A stretch of DNA of 63,641 bases, from NCBI GenBank assembly GCA_003142855.1, contig PLNW01000101.1, forward strand, positions 1-63,641. The letters run 5' to 3'. The position numbers were made by a program, and so were the translations under genes. The notes below the pieces were generated by a model. It did no database searches. It had not been told where the DNA came from and saw nothing but the letters and a program-made list of their open reading frames with translations. The number at the start of each line of letters is the position of its first letter. Position 1 is the stretch's first letter. Source of the stretch: Myxococcales bacterium (GTDB lineage Bacteria > Myxococcota_A > Polyangia > Fen-1088). Below are positions 43,876 through 52,862 of the stretch, one piece after another.

Positions 43876-46056
43876 CTAGTCTCGCCGCCGACGCCGTCGG
43901 TTCAGAACCAGGCCCAACAGGCCCAGCATCGCGACCAGATAGTCCGCCGAGGCGCGGCCGGAGGTTGCGCCGATGACGCATGAACAGCCCGACGAGGCTG
44001 CGGAATTCTGTACTGCTGTGCCGCTTTGTCCAGCGACGGCGCCAGCGGCTCCGGTGTTCGTGTTACCACCGGTTGCGGGCGCTACCGCAGTCGTCCCCGC
44101 GTTCGCCACTGCGCCTCCGGTGTCTGCCACGGTGTTCCCCCCGGTCTCGGGGTTGCCGCCTGCGCCTGCGGCCCCAGTGGTCTCACTGCTGCCGCCGGTG
44201 TTGCCAGCCCCCGTGGTCCCGCCGCCGCCCGCGCCTGCAGCTCCCGTGGTCCCGCCGCCGCCCGCGCCTGCGGCCCCGCTGCCGTCAGGATACTTGATGT
44301 TGGGCTTGGGCGGGTCGGTCATCCCGTCGCCCAGGTAGTAGTCCAACATGTGCGATTGCTGATAGCCCTTTTCGCACATGCTGTTCCGATATTCGGGATC
44401 GTGCATCAGGGTGTAGATGCGCTTGTCGGTTGGAATGGCGGTTGAGTAGATCCTAATCGATGCACTATTAGATTGTTCGAACAGCACCTCCTCGCGCCAG
44501 TCGCCGAACATGTCGCCGTACAGGGGGGCCGCGTTACGCGTTGGGACGAGGCCGGCAAGATTCGCACTGGTAAACCCGCCGCTGGGCGCGCCCGGATAGG
44601 CCCACTTTGATACAGTGTTGGAGTCCAGGTTTTCACTCAGCAGATCGCCATCCCACCAGATGCGGAAGTTGACCGCCGGCGAACCGGTCCCAATCTCCGT
44701 AGGAGTCGTAGAGCTCAAGGCCGTGGCAGTGTTCAAGTCCGAATTGTTGAATACCTTGCTGTTGGTCCAGCATTCGTACCCAAGATGGGTCGGGTCAACG
44801 TCTCCGCATGTCCCACGGTTCATGTCGACTGTACCGGGGCCATACTTTCGCAGTAGGGTGCCCTTCGTGGCGTCATAGTAGACCCAGTCGTATCCAGAAC
44901 TCTGTCCAATGGCCCAACCTTGAAGGCCGGCACGGGTGGGATCTAACTTGCCCACATGCCACCGGTCGCCGTGGGAAACGCCCTGAGGACCCAAATTCCA
45001 AAAGACCGTTCCATCCCCTTTGATGGCATAGCCGCCGTTTATACATTCGTCTATGCCGTCGGCATCAAGGTCGAGACATCTGAGATTGTGGTTGTTTGGA
45101 TAGGAATTGATCGGGGTACGTACGGCCTTAAACCGCAGGGACCAGGCATTGTCTTTGAAATCATATCCCAGGTCCATCATAGCCTTCGTGCCACCGGCTT
45201 TTGCCTTGTAGTACAGACTTGGATGAACGCCGTCCCAATAGGCGATGCTGAAATGACCTGTTGAATTCCCAACAGAAAGGAGATCTGAAGGCACTGCGCA
45301 TTCCTTGCCCTTCTCGGCGCCGGTTACTCCGTCTACCGCGACGATGAACTGGTCGGTTTGCGTTGTCGACGCGCTCAGTACTTTTCCATCCCCGAAGATC
45401 ATGCCGTTGGCGCCTCTTAGTATGAGCTCGGCCTTGCCGTCGCTGTCGATGTCATACACGGTTTCATCGTCGGCATGCCCACAGCTAATGGTGTCCGGAC
45501 CGGAGAGTGAAAGGTCGGTATTCGTGCTGTTGGGGCCCATATCGACCCGCCACATGAACGTCCCGTCTCTATGGTAGGCGTCGACATACTGGGACACGCC
45601 TGCCTGAAACCGGTCCACGACGTATTCGTATTCGCCATCGCCGTCGAGATCGCCGACATAGGCAAGATGGATCTTCCTACCGCCTGCGTCCTTGATCGGG
45701 ATTTCAAGGTAGCCATTCGGCAGAGACAGCGCCTTTGTCCCGGTCGCTTCCTCGACGCCCCCGACTATCGCCTTCAGAGTGTAGTCGGTGCCGCCGGCGG
45801 CGCTGTCCAGATAATTGGTTGAGGTGGTGATCGGTGTGGCATTGAGTTTTGTCGTGCCCTTGTACACGTTGAAGGCGACATCGGTGCCCTGTTCCGTGCC
45901 GTAGAGCCGCCACGACAGAAGGTTGCCCCCGCCGGTTGCTCCCCCAACCGCCACAAAGCCGCGGCCGAGTTTTTCCATGATACGCTGGCCCTGGGCAGGC
46001 ATTGCTAGCAGGCAAACGGCCAGGGAGATGACGAACGAAAAGCCTTTGTATCTCAT
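43876..46056 (-). CDS. PL11 rhamnogalacturonan lyase with MYXO-CTERM-like tail (copy 1)
   Basis: Signal peptide (LAVCLLAMPAQGQ), then a PL11 (YesW/YesX-type) beta-propeller of about 570 residues: DLDGDGEYEYVVDRFQAG, GHADDETVYDIDSDGKAEL and GDMFGDWREEVLFEQ with many Asp/Asn loops for calcium. A Gly-rich linker precedes a C-terminal tail with SSGCSC, a hydrophobic helix and RRRRRR, so it is anchored at the surface. It should cleave rhamnogalacturonan I by beta-elimination. ATG 46056 has AAGGAG upstream. It is nearly identical over its first part to the gene at 48785. Confidence 0.9.
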   Translation of the reverse strand: MRYKGFSFVISLAVCLLAMPAQGQRIMEKLGRGFVAVGGATGGGNLLSWRLYGTEQGTDVAFNVYKGTTKLNATPITTSTNYLDSAAGGTDYTLKAIVGGVEEATGTKALSLPNGYLEIPIKDAGGRKIHLAYVGDLDGDGEYEYVVDRFQAGVSQYVDAYHRDGTFMWRVDMGPNSTNTDLSLSGPDTISCGHADDETVYDIDSDGKAELILRGANGMIFGDGKVLSASTTQTDQFIVAVDGVTGAEKGKECAVPSDLLSVGNSTGHFSIAYWDGVHPSLYYKAKAGGTKAMMDLGYDFKDNAWSLRFKAVRTPINSYPNNHNLRCLDLDADGIDECINGGYAIKGDGTVFWNLGPQGVSHGDRWHVGKLDPTRAGLQGWAIGQSSGYDWVYYDATKGTLLRKYGPGTVDMNRGTCGDVDPTHLGYECWTNSKVFNNSDLNTATALSSTTPTEIGTGSPAVNFRIWWDGDLLSENLDSNTVSKWAYPGAPSGGFTSANLAGLVPTRNAAPLYGDMFGDWREEVLFEQSNSASIRIYSTAIPTDKRIYTLMHDPEYRNSMCEKGYQQSHMLDYYLGDGMTDPPKPNIKYPDGSGAAGAGGGGTTGAAGAGGGGTTGAGNTGGSSETTGAAGAGGNPETGGNTVADTGGAVANAGTTAVAPATGGNTNTGAAGAVAGQSGTAVQNSAASSGCSCVIGATSGRASADYLVAMLGLLGLVLNRRRRRRD
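44291..46024. repeat. PL11 duplication, copy 1
   Basis: This segment is nearly identical to 49509-51218 (same strand, minus-strand genes). The two differ by a 24-base length change in a more diverged central block (about residues 390-480 of the lyase). Outside that block most codons match at all three positions, which suggests a recent duplication or gene conversion. Confidence 0.85.
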
Positions 46057-46130
46057 CGAGTCGCTCCTTTGGCATAGGAACAGGATGCTGTGCGCAGCAC
46101 AAATACTGCAATGGGACATGGGGGCCTATT

Positions 46131-46163
46131 TGTAAAGATATGCTTCTGTAGTGTAAAGATATG
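46131..46163 (-). promoter_or_regulatory. Direct repeat TGTAAAGATATG spaced 21 bp upstream of PL11 copy 1
   Basis: Two copies of TGTAAAGATATG (46131-46142 and 46152-46163) are 21 bases apart, two helical turns, about 75 bases upstream of the start. This spacing suits a dimeric activator. A separate block CCAAGACGGGTCA (46191-46203) recurs at 51359-51371 upstream of the second lyase gene. Regulatory function is inferred. Confidence 0.35.
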
Positions 46164-46285
46164 TCTCTGAGACAGAGGGGTCAGGACAAACCAAGACGGG
46201 TCAACTGCGGCTCTTTTTTTTCTTGACAAAAGACACACAGCGCCATGCAGCGCTCTGGATCTAGAACCCAAAGCTGACAAACGCG

Positions 46286-48406
46286 TCAGCTTTGGGGGAG
46301 TTCCGCGTGACGGTGCTGCGCTTGGGATTGCCGAATTCGCCGTGTTCCAATGATCGCAGCAGCAAGAACAAGGAAGGCGGATGCGTAGAACCAGGGTGCC
46401 GGGTATCGAGCATAGGTCGGCGCGACCCATGTGCGACCACCATTGCTCGTGCTCAGGATTATTCCATCGTCGCCGACGATCCAGCCGACTCTCCCATCGT
46501 CAGTGAACGTCACGGCGTGAAGCTCGCTGTTGGTACCGCCCCACTGGGCCTGCCAGGTGTCGCCTCCGTCCCGCGTCCTCAGGATCGTACCATCGGTGCC
46601 AACGGCCCAGCCGCTCTGCCCGTTGCCTTGAAACGTCACGGCAAAAAGCCTGCTCTTGCTGCCGTTCGAAAGGGCCTGCCATGTGTTGCCACTGTCCTGC
46701 GTCCTCAGGATCGTGCCATCGGTGCCGACGGCCCAGCCGCGCTGCCCGTCATTTTGGAATGTGAGGGCGTAAAGCCAGCTCAGGCTGCCGCCCGCCTGGG
46801 CCTTCCATGTATTGCCTCCGTCCTGCGTGCTCAGGATTGCTCCTTCGCTGCCAACGGCCCAACCGCGTTGCCCGTCATCCTGGAAGGTGACGGCGTAGAG
46901 CCATGCCTCGGTGCCGCTCGCTTGGGCCTGCCAGGTGTTGCCACCGTCGCGCGTGCTCAGGATCGTTCCATTGCCGCCGACGGCCCACCCGCGCTGCCCA
47001 TCGCTGGTGAACGTCACGGCGGAAAGCCAGCGCTTGCTGCCGCTCGCCTGGGCCTGCCAGGTGTCGCCGCCGTCCCGCGTGCGCAGGATCGTGCCGTTAT
47101 CGCCGACAGCCCAGCCTCGTTGCCCATCGCTGGTGAAGGTCATGGCGCGAAGCCAGTTCTTGCTGCCGCTCGACTGCGCCTGCCAGGAGTGGCCGCCGTC
47201 GCGCGTGCTCAGAATCGTACCGCCAACACCGACGGCCCAGCCGCGCCGGCCATCGCCGGCGAAACTCACGGCGTAGAGCCATCTTCTGGGGCTGCTGGTG
47301 TGGGCCTGCCAATAATGGCCGCTGTCGTGCGTGCTCAGGATTGTTCCTTCTCTGCCGACGGCCCAGCCGCGCTGCCCGTCGCTGGAGAAGGTCACGGCGC
47401 GAAGGCCGCGCGTGCTGCCGCTCGATTGGGCCTGCCAGGTGTTGCCGCCGTCGCGCGTGCGTAGAATCGTTCCTTCGCTGCCGGTGGCCCAGCCGCGCTG
47501 TCCATCGCTGGCAAACGTCACGGCGAAAAGCCAGTTCTTGGTGCCGCTCGCCTGGGCCTGCCAGGTGTTGCCGCCGTCGCGCGTGTTCAGGATCGTTCCA
47601 TCGACACCAACGGCCCAGCCGCGCTGCCCATCGTCGGTGAAGGTCGCGGCGGAAAGAATGCTGTCTTTGCCGCTCGCCTGGGTCTGCCAGGTGCTGCCGC
47701 CGTCGTGTGTGCTTAGCATCGTTCCCAAGCCCGTGGCCCAGCCGCGCTGTCCATCGCGGCTGAACCTCACGGCCAAGAGCAAGTCATCGGCGCCGCTCGC
47801 CTGGGTCTGCCAGGAATTGCCCCCGTCGCGCGTGCTCAGAATCGTTCCTTCGGTGCCAACCGCCCAGCCGCGTTGCCCATCGCTGGTGAACGTGACGGCG
47901 GAAAGCATGGTCTTGGTGCCGCTCGCCTGGGCCTGCCAGGTGCTGCCACCATCGCCTGTGCTCAGGATGGTTCCATCGCCGCCGACAGCCCAGCCGCGCT
48001 GCCCATCGTTGGTGAACGCCACGGCCAAGAGCGTGCTCTTGCTGCCGGATCTCTGCGCCTGCCAGGAACCGCCCCCGTCGCGCGTGCTCAAGATGGTTCC
48101 ATGGTCGCCGACGGCCCAGCCGCGCTGCCCGTCGCTGGTGAAGGTGAGGCCAGACAGGTCAGAACCCACAATGGATAGCCGCAAGAAGCGATTCCGTTCG
48201 ATCGGCTCGCGCAGCCATTGCCTGCTGAACAGCTTCGGCTCGGCTGCAAATGGGTCTGCTGTCGGCCTCTGCATGCGCGCTGCCCGCCCCAGCACGACCA
48301 GAAGCGCCGCCGCAAAGGCCGCGGTCAAGACCAACCAGAGAGGCAATCGGGAGCGTGCTGAAGGCTCCCGATTGCCCTCCGAACCCGCCCTTTCAGGCTG
48401 GTTCAT
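46286..48406 (-). CDS. Membrane-anchored protein with fourteen YCF48/BNR-type repeats
   Basis: About 706 residues with an N-terminal membrane helix (LPLWLVLTAAFAAALLVVLG) and a C-terminal helix. The body is fourteen repeats of about 42 residues with the motif QRGWAVG, GTILSTRDGG, TWQAQ, the YCF48/BNR (Asp-box) pattern. They should fold into two beta-propellers. DNA-level similarity between units is high, so recombination may change their number. ATG 48406 is preferred over GTG 48415. It lies between the two PL11 genes on the same strand. A sensing or assembly role is possible but unproven. Confidence 0.82.
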   Translation of the reverse strand: MNQPERAGSEGNREPSARSRLPLWLVLTAAFAAALLVVLGRAARMQRPTADPFAAEPKLFSRQWLREPIERNRFLRLSIVGSDLSGLTFTSDGQRGWAVGDHGTILSTRDGGGSWQAQRSGSKSTLLAVAFTNDGQRGWAVGGDGTILSTGDGGSTWQAQASGTKTMLSAVTFTSDGQRGWAVGTEGTILSTRDGGNSWQTQASGADDLLLAVRFSRDGQRGWATGLGTMLSTHDGGSTWQTQASGKDSILSAATFTDDGQRGWAVGVDGTILNTRDGGNTWQAQASGTKNWLFAVTFASDGQRGWATGSEGTILRTRDGGNTWQAQSSGSTRGLRAVTFSSDGQRGWAVGREGTILSTHDSGHYWQAHTSSPRRWLYAVSFAGDGRRGWAVGVGGTILSTRDGGHSWQAQSSGSKNWLRAMTFTSDGQRGWAVGDNGTILRTRDGGDTWQAQASGSKRWLSAVTFTSDGQRGWAVGGNGTILSTRDGGNTWQAQASGTEAWLYAVTFQDDGQRGWAVGSEGAILSTQDGGNTWKAQAGGSLSWLYALTFQNDGQRGWAVGTDGTILRTQDSGNTWQALSNGSKSRLFAVTFQGNGQSGWAVGTDGTILRTRDGGDTWQAQWGGTNSELHAVTFTDDGRVGWIVGDDGIILSTSNGGRTWVAPTYARYPAPWFYASAFLVLAAAIIGTRRIRQSQAQHRHAELPQS
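46400..48136. repeat. 126-bp in-frame tandem repeats (YCF48 units)
   Basis: Fourteen units of about 126 bases (one is 123) encode the propeller blades of the gene above. Units 9 and 10, for instance, share most bases. Tandem similarity makes this region liable to misassembly and length variation. Confidence 0.8.
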
Positions 48407-48414
48407 CACCCGCA

Positions 48415-48713
48415 CCCTCCGCCCCCATAGGCGTTGAGCGGATCAACGGCGGAATGAAATGGCCATTCGTGATTCGAGGACACAAGCCTTCGATGGGTAA
48501 CCCCTCTCCCTTTCGGGAGAGGGGCCTGGGGGTGAGGGCGAGACTTTCTGTGAGCCGGACGCTGAAGTCACCAAATTGTGGTGATTGCGCCCGCTGCACG
48601 ATTCGACGTGCAAATGCAGTACCCTCACCCCAGCCCTCTCCCAAAGGGAGAGGGTGGTCTACCTCAGCTTTTCCGGCGCAGTTCCGCCGCTTAACGCCTA
48701 TGCCCTCCGCCCC
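48415..48713. mobile_element. MITE-like element with TIRs and 11-bp flanking duplication
   Basis: CATAGGCGTTGAGCGG (48426-48441) and its inverse CCGCTTAACGCCTATG (48687-48702) differ at one base. Each is bordered directly by CCCTCCGCCCC (48415-48425 and 48703-48713), an 11-base direct repeat that looks like a target-site duplication. Inside are two hairpins of the CCCTCTCCC-N3/4-GGGAGAGGG type in opposite orientation, near 48505 and 48633, and smaller hairpins. No transposase is encoded, so it is non-autonomous. The 277-base element sits just upstream of the YCF48-repeat gene. Confidence 0.7.
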
Positions 48714-48784
48714 TGTGGTTGGCGAAGATATTGGCGCGCGTCTGCGGATGGAACTCGCCGCGCGCCCGAGCGTAGATTGACCTA

Positions 48785-51250
48785 TCACTTTCGCAAGCTT
48801 ACCCGCCGATGTCGCCGGTGTGCAATGAGGCCCAACAGTCCCAGCATGGCGAAGAGAGAACCCGCCGAGGCGCGCCCGGACGTCCCGCCGATTCCGCACG
48901 AGCATCCCGAGCCGGCCACGACACTCTTTGGCCCTGTGCTGCTTTGTCCTGCGACAGTGCCGCCGGCCGCGCTGCTCGCGCTAGCCAAGGTTCCCGCCAC
49001 CGCAGTTGTGCCTGCTGCGGGCGCCCCTGCCCCGCCAGCGACCACCGAGGTGCTGCCGCCAGTCACGGGATTGCCGCCTACGCCACCGCCGGTTCCAGGC
49101 GTCCCACCTGGCGCGGATGTCCCGCCCATTGCGATCGTCCCTGCACCTCCGCCGCCTTGCGCGGGAATGCCTCCGGTCCCGCTCGTTCCTCCGCTGCCAC
49201 CCACACCAGCGCCGCTCGTAGCAAGCGCGCCGCCGCCACTCGCGCCTGCAGACGCACTGGTCGCACCGCCGCTGCTAGCGCCTGCGGACGCACTGGTCGC
49301 ACCGCCGCCGCTCGCCCCGCCGGCCTCGCTGGTTCCCCCGCCACCCGTCGCTCCGCCCAGAACTGTCGCGCCGCTGCCGCTCGCGCCTGCGGACGCGCTG
49401 GTCGCACCACCGCTTGCGCCTGCGGACGCGCTAGTCGCGCCGCCGCTTGCGCCTGCGGCCCCGGTGGTTCCGCCTCCGCCCGCGCCTGCCGCCCCGCTTC
49501 CGTCCGGATACTTGATGTTGGGCTTGGGCGGGTCGGCCATCCCGTCGCCCAGGTAGTAGTCCAACATGTGCGATTGCTGATAGCCCTTTTCGCACATGCT
49601 ATTTCGATATTCGGGATCGTGCACAAGGGTATAGATACGCTTGTCCGTTGGAATGGCGGTTGAGTAGATCCTTATCGACGTACTTCCGGATTGTTCGAAC
49701 AGCACCTCCTCGCGCCAGTCGCCGAACATGTCGCCGTACAGGGGGGCCGCGTTACGCGTTGGGACGAGGCCGGCCAGATTCGCACTGGTAAACCCGCCGC
49801 TGGGCGCGCCCGGATAGGCCCACTTTGATACAGTGTTAGAATCCAGGACTTCGGCCAGCACATCGCCGTCCCAGAAGATGCGAAAATTCTGCGCCGGCGC
49901 ACCGGATCCTATTGGCGAACCGGTCAAGTTCAGCATGTTGTACACCGAACCGCCGGTCCAGCATTCGTACCCTTTTTGGCCCGGGTCAACGTCTCCGCAT
50001 ACACCGCGCGCCAGGTCGGTGGTACCGGCGCCAACCTTTCGAAGTACGGTGCCGGTCTTGGCGTTATATTCAACCCAGTCATATCCCGAGCGCTGTCCAA
50101 TGGCCCAACCCAACAGGTCGGCGGACGGGTTGGGATCCATAGCGCCTATATGCCACCGGTCGCCGTGGCTTACGCCCTGAGAACCCATATTCCAAAAAAT
50201 CGATCCATCCCCCTTAATGGCATAGCCACCGTTGACGCATTCATCTATGCCGTCGCGATCAAGGTCGACACATCTGAGATTGTGGTTGTTTGGATAGGAA
50301 TTGATCGGGGTACGTACGGCCTTAAACCGCAGGGACCAGGCATTGTCTTTGAAATCATATCCCAGGTCCATCATGGCCGCCGTGCCACCGGCTTTTGCCT
50401 TGTAGTACAGGCTTGGATGAACGCCGTCCCAATAGGCGATGCTGAAATGACCTGTTGAATTCCCAACAGAAAGGAGATCTGAAGGCACTGCGCATTCCTT
50501 GCCCTTCTCGGCGCCGGTTACTCCGTCTACCGCGACGATGAACTGGTCGGTTTGCGTTGTCGACGCGCTCAGTACTTTTCCATCCCCGAAGATCATGCCG
50601 TTGGCGCCTCTTAGTATCAGTTCGGCTTTGCCGTCGCTGTCGATGTCATACACGGTTTCATCATCGGCATGCCCACAGCTAATGGTGTCCGGACCGGATA
50701 GTGAAAGGTCCGTATTTGTGCTGTTGGGGCCCATATCGACCCGCCACATGAACGTTCCGTTGCGATGGTATGCATCGACATACTGGGACACGCCTGCCTG
50801 GAACCGGTCCACGATATATTCGTATTCGCCATCCCCGTCGAGATCGCCAACATAGGCAAGATGGATCTTCCTGCCGCCTGCGTCCTTGATCGGGATCTCA
50901 AGGTAGCCTTGTGGCAGAGACAGCGCCTTTGTCCCTGTCGCTTCCTCGACGCCCCCAATTATCGCCTTCAGGGTGTAGTCGGTGCCGCCGGCGGCGCTGT
51001 CCAGATAATTGGTTGAGGTGGTGATCGGTGTGGCATTGAGTTTTGTCGTGCCCTTGTACACGTTGAAGGCGACATCGGTGCCCTGTTCCGTGCCGTAGAG
51101 CCGCCACGACAGAAGGTTGCCCCCGCCGGTTGCTCCCCCAACCGCCACAAAGCCGCGGCCGAGTTTTTCCATGATACGCTGGCCCTGGGCAGGCATTGCT
51201 AGCAGGCAAACGGCCAGGCAAACAAAAGACCAACAGGCTCTGTTTCTCAT
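48785..51250 (-). CDS. PL11 rhamnogalacturonan lyase with MYXO-CTERM-like tail (copy 2)
   Basis: The first 575 residues duplicate copy 1 almost exactly, with the same calcium-rich PL11 motifs (GDMFGDWREEVLFEQ, DIDSDGKAEL). The central block around residues 390-470 differs and is 8 residues shorter. The Gly/Ala/Ser-rich linker is much longer than in copy 1 (about 200 residues) and the C-terminal tail has GSGCSC, a hydrophobic helix and HRRHRR. ATG 51250 has AAAGGGG upstream. It should be a surface-anchored pectin lyase. Confidence 0.9.
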   Translation of the reverse strand: MRNRACWSFVCLAVCLLAMPAQGQRIMEKLGRGFVAVGGATGGGNLLSWRLYGTEQGTDVAFNVYKGTTKLNATPITTSTNYLDSAAGGTDYTLKAIIGGVEEATGTKALSLPQGYLEIPIKDAGGRKIHLAYVGDLDGDGEYEYIVDRFQAGVSQYVDAYHRNGTFMWRVDMGPNSTNTDLSLSGPDTISCGHADDETVYDIDSDGKAELILRGANGMIFGDGKVLSASTTQTDQFIVAVDGVTGAEKGKECAVPSDLLSVGNSTGHFSIAYWDGVHPSLYYKAKAGGTAAMMDLGYDFKDNAWSLRFKAVRTPINSYPNNHNLRCVDLDRDGIDECVNGGYAIKGDGSIFWNMGSQGVSHGDRWHIGAMDPNPSADLLGWAIGQRSGYDWVEYNAKTGTVLRKVGAGTTDLARGVCGDVDPGQKGYECWTGGSVYNMLNLTGSPIGSGAPAQNFRIFWDGDVLAEVLDSNTVSKWAYPGAPSGGFTSANLAGLVPTRNAAPLYGDMFGDWREEVLFEQSGSTSIRIYSTAIPTDKRIYTLVHDPEYRNSMCEKGYQQSHMLDYYLGDGMADPPKPNIKYPDGSGAAGAGGGGTTGAAGASGGATSASAGASGGATSASAGASGSGATVLGGATGGGGTSEAGGASGGGATSASAGASSGGATSASAGASGGGALATSGAGVGGSGGTSGTGGIPAQGGGGAGTIAMGGTSAPGGTPGTGGGVGGNPVTGGSTSVVAGGAGAPAAGTTAVAGTLASASSAAGGTVAGQSSTGPKSVVAGSGCSCGIGGTSGRASAGSLFAMLGLLGLIAHRRHRRVSLRK
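49509..51218. repeat. PL11 duplication, copy 2
   Basis: Partner of 44291-46024. The shorter central block accounts for the 24-base length difference. The MITE-like element and the YCF48-repeat gene lie between the two copies, so unequal exchange would remove both. Confidence 0.85.
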
Positions 51251-51440
51251 CGTGTCGCCCCTTTCTCATCCAGACATCGTTCTTTGCACAACGACAACGC
51301 ACCGCGTGCGCGCACCGTGTACACAACCCGACCTGTCAGATAAAGGGGGAGGGATCAGCCAAGACGGGTCATTCTCGTGTCAGATTTGAACACCAGGCGC
51401 ACGAAACCCAATGGCACCGCCGTCTTGGCCCCCGCTCAAA

Positions 51441-52799
51441 ATGATCATCCGCTATTCTCTCCCTGCGCTCGCTTTGCTTCTGGCTGGCTGTGGCCCGGGG
51501 ACAGGGCGTGCTTCGCGGCAAGACGGCGCCGTCGATCTTGGCCGCCTCACCCAGTCCGACGGACAGAGCCGTGTCGAGGTGGGCGGGCGGCTGGATAGCG
51601 CACCGGATGGCGCTTCGACAGTTCAGAGGGACAGCGGTTCTGACCAGCCCGCGGATATCGGCTTCGGCCCGGACCTGGCCGTGGACACCAAGGCCGCTGC
51701 CGACTTGGCTGCGGACACCGGAGCTGGTCCGGACGCGGCCGCGGACCTCCGCCTGGCCGCCGACCTGGCCGGGGACGCCAGCGCCGACAGGGACGTCACG
51801 GACGCGGCAAGCACCGCCATGGACGCCATGGTCGAGGGCCCCGAGGCAGACGCCTCGGGCGATGGTGGCTGCGCCCTGGCCGACAACATATCCGTCGCCA
51901 AGTTGCCGCCTATCAGCTTCGCGGCCTACCACAGTCAACAGCAGATCGAAGACTACCTGCAGGCCGTGGCCGCGACCTTTCCCGCTATCGCCACATACAA
52001 GGTGAATGGCAAATCGGTGCAGAGCCGTTACATTCCCTATCTCATCATCAATGCAACCTGCCAGGCCAGCCCGCCAGCCATCTTCGCCAATGGAACCCAC
52101 CACGGCGACGAACCCTCCAGCACAGAATCGGTCCTGGCCATCCCCGACTACCTCCTGCGCAACAGCGCCACAGATGCGTCGCTGCGAAGCCTGCTTGAGA
52201 CCTACGCCTTCTACGTGCTGCCGCTGGTGAACCCCGATGGGTTCGCCCTGAATACGCGAGAGAACGCGGACGGACTCGACATCAACCGTGACTACTCCTA
52301 CCCGCTGCGCAGCGATGCGGAGTCGTTTCAGACCGTCGAGGCCCAGCACATGAAGTCCCTGCAGGAGAGCGTCGGGTTCCGCGCCGCCATCGCATACCAC
52401 AGTGGCGCGCAAGAGGTGCTGTGGCCCTGGTGCTACACCGGCGATGACACGGTCGATGGCGAATTCTTCACGGCTGCCGGACAGAAGACCGCTCAGGCCA
52501 TGAACTTCGCCATCTATCAGCAGTCCTACGACGACTACCCGACCCAGGGCGAATACATCGACTTTGCCTATTGGAAGAGCAATACCCTGGCCGCCACCTT
52601 TGAAGTGTCGACCGACAAGACTCCGAGCGTGGCGTCGCTGGCCAGCGTGGTCGACAGCGCGTGCAAAGGTACATTCGCCTGGATTCAGGCGGTGAGTGAT
52701 CGCGACCACGGCAGTTTGCATGCCCTGTCCGCGGCGGCTGCGGCGCGCAGGAGATTCCCGCTCACGGCGCCGTTTGACGGAACGAATCGGCTCGAATAG
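51441..52799 (+). CDS. M14-type zinc carboxypeptidase lipoprotein
   Basis: Lipobox LLLAGC near residue 16, an Asp/Ala-rich linker of about 120 residues, then an M14 metallocarboxypeptidase domain of about 300 residues. The zinc ligands are visible: NGTHHGDEPSSTE (His and Glu) and the later AIAYHSG (His), with the catalytic Glu in ATFEVS. The Asn-Arg pair DINRDYSYP matches substrate binding. ATG 51441 is chosen because residues before it lack a signal. It probably digests peptides or cell-wall material outside the cell. Confidence 0.88.
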   Translation: MIIRYSLPALALLLAGCGPGTGRASRQDGAVDLGRLTQSDGQSRVEVGGRLDSAPDGASTVQRDSGSDQPADIGFGPDLAVDTKAAADLAADTGAGPDAAADLRLAADLAGDASADRDVTDAASTAMDAMVEGPEADASGDGGCALADNISVAKLPPISFAAYHSQQQIEDYLQAVAATFPAIATYKVNGKSVQSRYIPYLIINATCQASPPAIFANGTHHGDEPSSTESVLAIPDYLLRNSATDASLRSLLETYAFYVLPLVNPDGFALNTRENADGLDINRDYSYPLRSDAESFQTVEAQHMKSLQESVGFRAAIAYHSGAQEVLWPWCYTGDDTVDGEFFTAAGQKTAQAMNFAIYQQSYDDYPTQGEYIDFAYWKSNTLAATFEVSTDKTPSVASLASVVDSACKGTFAWIQAVSDRDHGSLHALSAAAAARRRFPLTAPFDGTNRLE

Positions 52800-52841
52800 C
52801 GCCGTCCCGTCTGCGCACACTTTTTCACGCAACCTTCTACT

Positions 52842-52860
52842 CCGGCTTCCGATAAGCCGG
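52842..52860. other. Perfect hairpin immediately upstream of tssA
   Basis: CCGGCTT-CCGAT-AAGCCGG, a 7-base stem with a 5-base loop, ends two bases before the tssA ATG (52863). It covers the place where a ribosome binding site should be and no other Shine-Dalgarno is seen. It might control tssA translation, act as an operator, or end the upstream transcript; there is no T-run. Confidence 0.5.
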
Positions 52861-52862
52861 GC

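Noticed and set aside
46239..46254. Terminator AGCGC-N6-GCGCT after the YCF48 gene
   Set aside because: Five-base stem and no good T-run on the minus strand.
47331..48437. Plus-strand frame opposite the YCF48 repeats
   Set aside because: Periodic shadow of the repeat gene on the other strand, lacking a ribosome site and known motifs.
48393..48905. 170-residue minus-strand ORF across the MITE-like element
   Set aside because: It runs across the element, both duplication copies and a neighbouring gene end, with no family motifs.
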